DNA from: CAMLJR01 sp964631955
Lineage (GTDB): Bacteria > Pseudomonadota > Gammaproteobacteria > Pseudomonadales > CAMLJR01
Reading direction: 5' to 3'
Length of the DNA: 64,000 nucleotides
NCBI GenBank assembly: GCA_964631955.1
Contig: CAZWBA010000008.1
Location: 62,001-126,000 of the forward strand
Position numbers and translations under genes: made by a program. Shown here piece after piece: positions 63,493 through 64,000 of the stretch. The notes beneath the pieces are model-generated. The model saw only the letters and a program-made list of their open reading frames with translations. It was not told where the DNA came from and ran no database searches. Each line of letters opens with the position of its first letter. Positions within the stretch are counted from its first letter, which is position 1.

Positions 63493-64000
63493 TTAAGCCT
63501 TAATATTCGCAGCGATGAACTGCTGTACTTTGGCGATATCGTTCGGCAGCACTGTCATCCGCTCTTCGCGCTCGAACAAATCCGCCATGTGATGTGGTAA
63601 CGGCACATCGTCTGGATAACCTGCCTGCTTCACAGCGTCAGGGAATTTCGCAGGATGTGCAGTCGCTAGCGTAATCATCGGTGTGGTTTTATCTCGACGG
63701 CATTCGCGCGCCGCTTTCACACCAATTGCCGAATGCGGATCGAGCAGATACTCGGTTTTTTTCCACACTTCGCCAATCGTCGCTACGGTAGTTTTGTCGT
63801 CCACCGCATAACTATCAAACAAACCGCGCGCTTTCGCGAATGCTGATTCGCTGAGCTTCACATCGCCTTTATTGAAATCGCTCATCAATGTGTCGATGGC
63901 CGCACCATTGCGATCGTAGCAATCGAACAGCAGACGCTCGAAGTTACTCGAAATAACAATATCCATACTCGGTGACAGCGTGTGCTGCAGTGGATGCTTG
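63493..64000 (-). CDS. thrC: threonine synthase (C-terminal part, cut by window edge)
   Basis: At least 169 codons are visible; the N-terminal part with the PLP Lys lies beyond the right edge. The visible segment has MDIVISSNFERLLFDCYDR and PHSAIGVKAARECRR, which match the C-terminal third of the long type of ThrC seen in Pseudomonas. It converts phosphohomoserine to threonine. thrC upstream of recJ is common in Pseudomonas-like genomes. Confidence 0.92.
   Translation of the reverse strand, partial: KHPLQHTLSPSMDIVISSNFERLLFDCYDRNGAAIDTLMSDFNKGDVKLSESAFAKARGLFDSYAVDDKTTVATIGEVWKKTEYLLDPHSAIGVKAARECRRDKTTPMITLATAHPAKFPDAVKQAGYPDDVPLPHHMADLFEREERMTVLPNDIAKVQQFIAANIKA

Noticed and set aside
48492..64000. 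Second copy of the tmRNA 3' end as attR of an island
   Set aside because: I found no second CCCCTCGCCTCCACC-type stretch by reading; island boundaries therefore remain unproven.

Overview
The window is chromosomal DNA from a free-living Gammaproteobacterium. The evidence is the gene order, which keeps two classic gammaproteobacterial blocks: (hrcA)-grpE-dnaK-dnaJ-dapB ... carA-carB-greA-yhbY/ftsH-folP-glmM-tpiA-secG-tRNA-Leu, and recN/fur/bamE-rnfH-ratA-smpB-ssrA. A recJ-prfB-lysS block and the end of thrC lie at the right edge. An hrcA next to grpE, an HsbR/HsbA-like partner switch and a thrC-recJ junction recall Pseudomonas/Cellvibrio/Xanthomonas-like relatives. No genus can be named from sequence reading alone.

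Layout. 1-5 kb: an RND efflux pump (cut by the left edge) and a two-gene sensor kinase/response-regulator-HPt pair, all on the minus strand. 5.4-10.5 kb: dgkA, rpsT, an ElyC-like protein, proB, obgE, rpmA, rplU and tRNA-Leu(GAG). 10.5-21.6 kb: the conserved secG-tpiA-glmM-folP-ftsH / yhbY / greA-carB-carA block. 22.1-26.6 kb: corA, an HD-GYP protein and a STAS plus receiver-PP2C-ATPase pair, inserted between carA and dapB. 26.7-32.9 kb: dapB and the chaperone operon dnaJ-dnaK-grpE-hrcA. 33-42.2 kb: an accessory insertion before recN. It holds a group III truncated haemoglobin, a Crp-like regulator, a CHASE2 class III nucleotide cyclase, a giant FecR-TPR-outer-membrane-barrel protein, two exported or unknown proteins, a cold-shock protein and a small SutA-like protein. 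42.3-48.5 kb: recN, fur, bamE, rnfH, ratA, an SNF transporter, smpB and tmRNA. 48.5-50 kb: a decayed integrase fragment and an orphan gene just after tmRNA, the footprint of a lost island. 50-58.8 kb: a CopD-like membrane protein, a SpoU methyltransferase, a FAD protein, rlmE (away from its usual ftsH neighbour), ackA, an unusual chemoreceptor, a Tyr-rich secreted protein and a chromosomal TraT lipoprotein. 58.9-64 kb: lysS, prfB with its programmed frameshift, recJ and thrC (partial).

How the genes work together. Most of the window is housekeeping: translation and its rescue (rpsT, rpmA, rplU, lysS, prfB, smpB-ssrA, rlmE, greA), proteostasis (dnaK system, ftsH), envelope building (glmM, bamE, secG), and arginine/pyrimidine, folate, lysine and proline synthesis. 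The signalling insertions are the interesting part. The Crp regulator carries the residues expected for cyclic-nucleotide binding and lies divergent from a CHASE2 cyclase, which is followed by a FecR/TPR/barrel protein. Together these could form an envelope-to-cyclic-nucleotide signalling module (inference). Short dispersed inverted repeats sit in many intergenic gaps.
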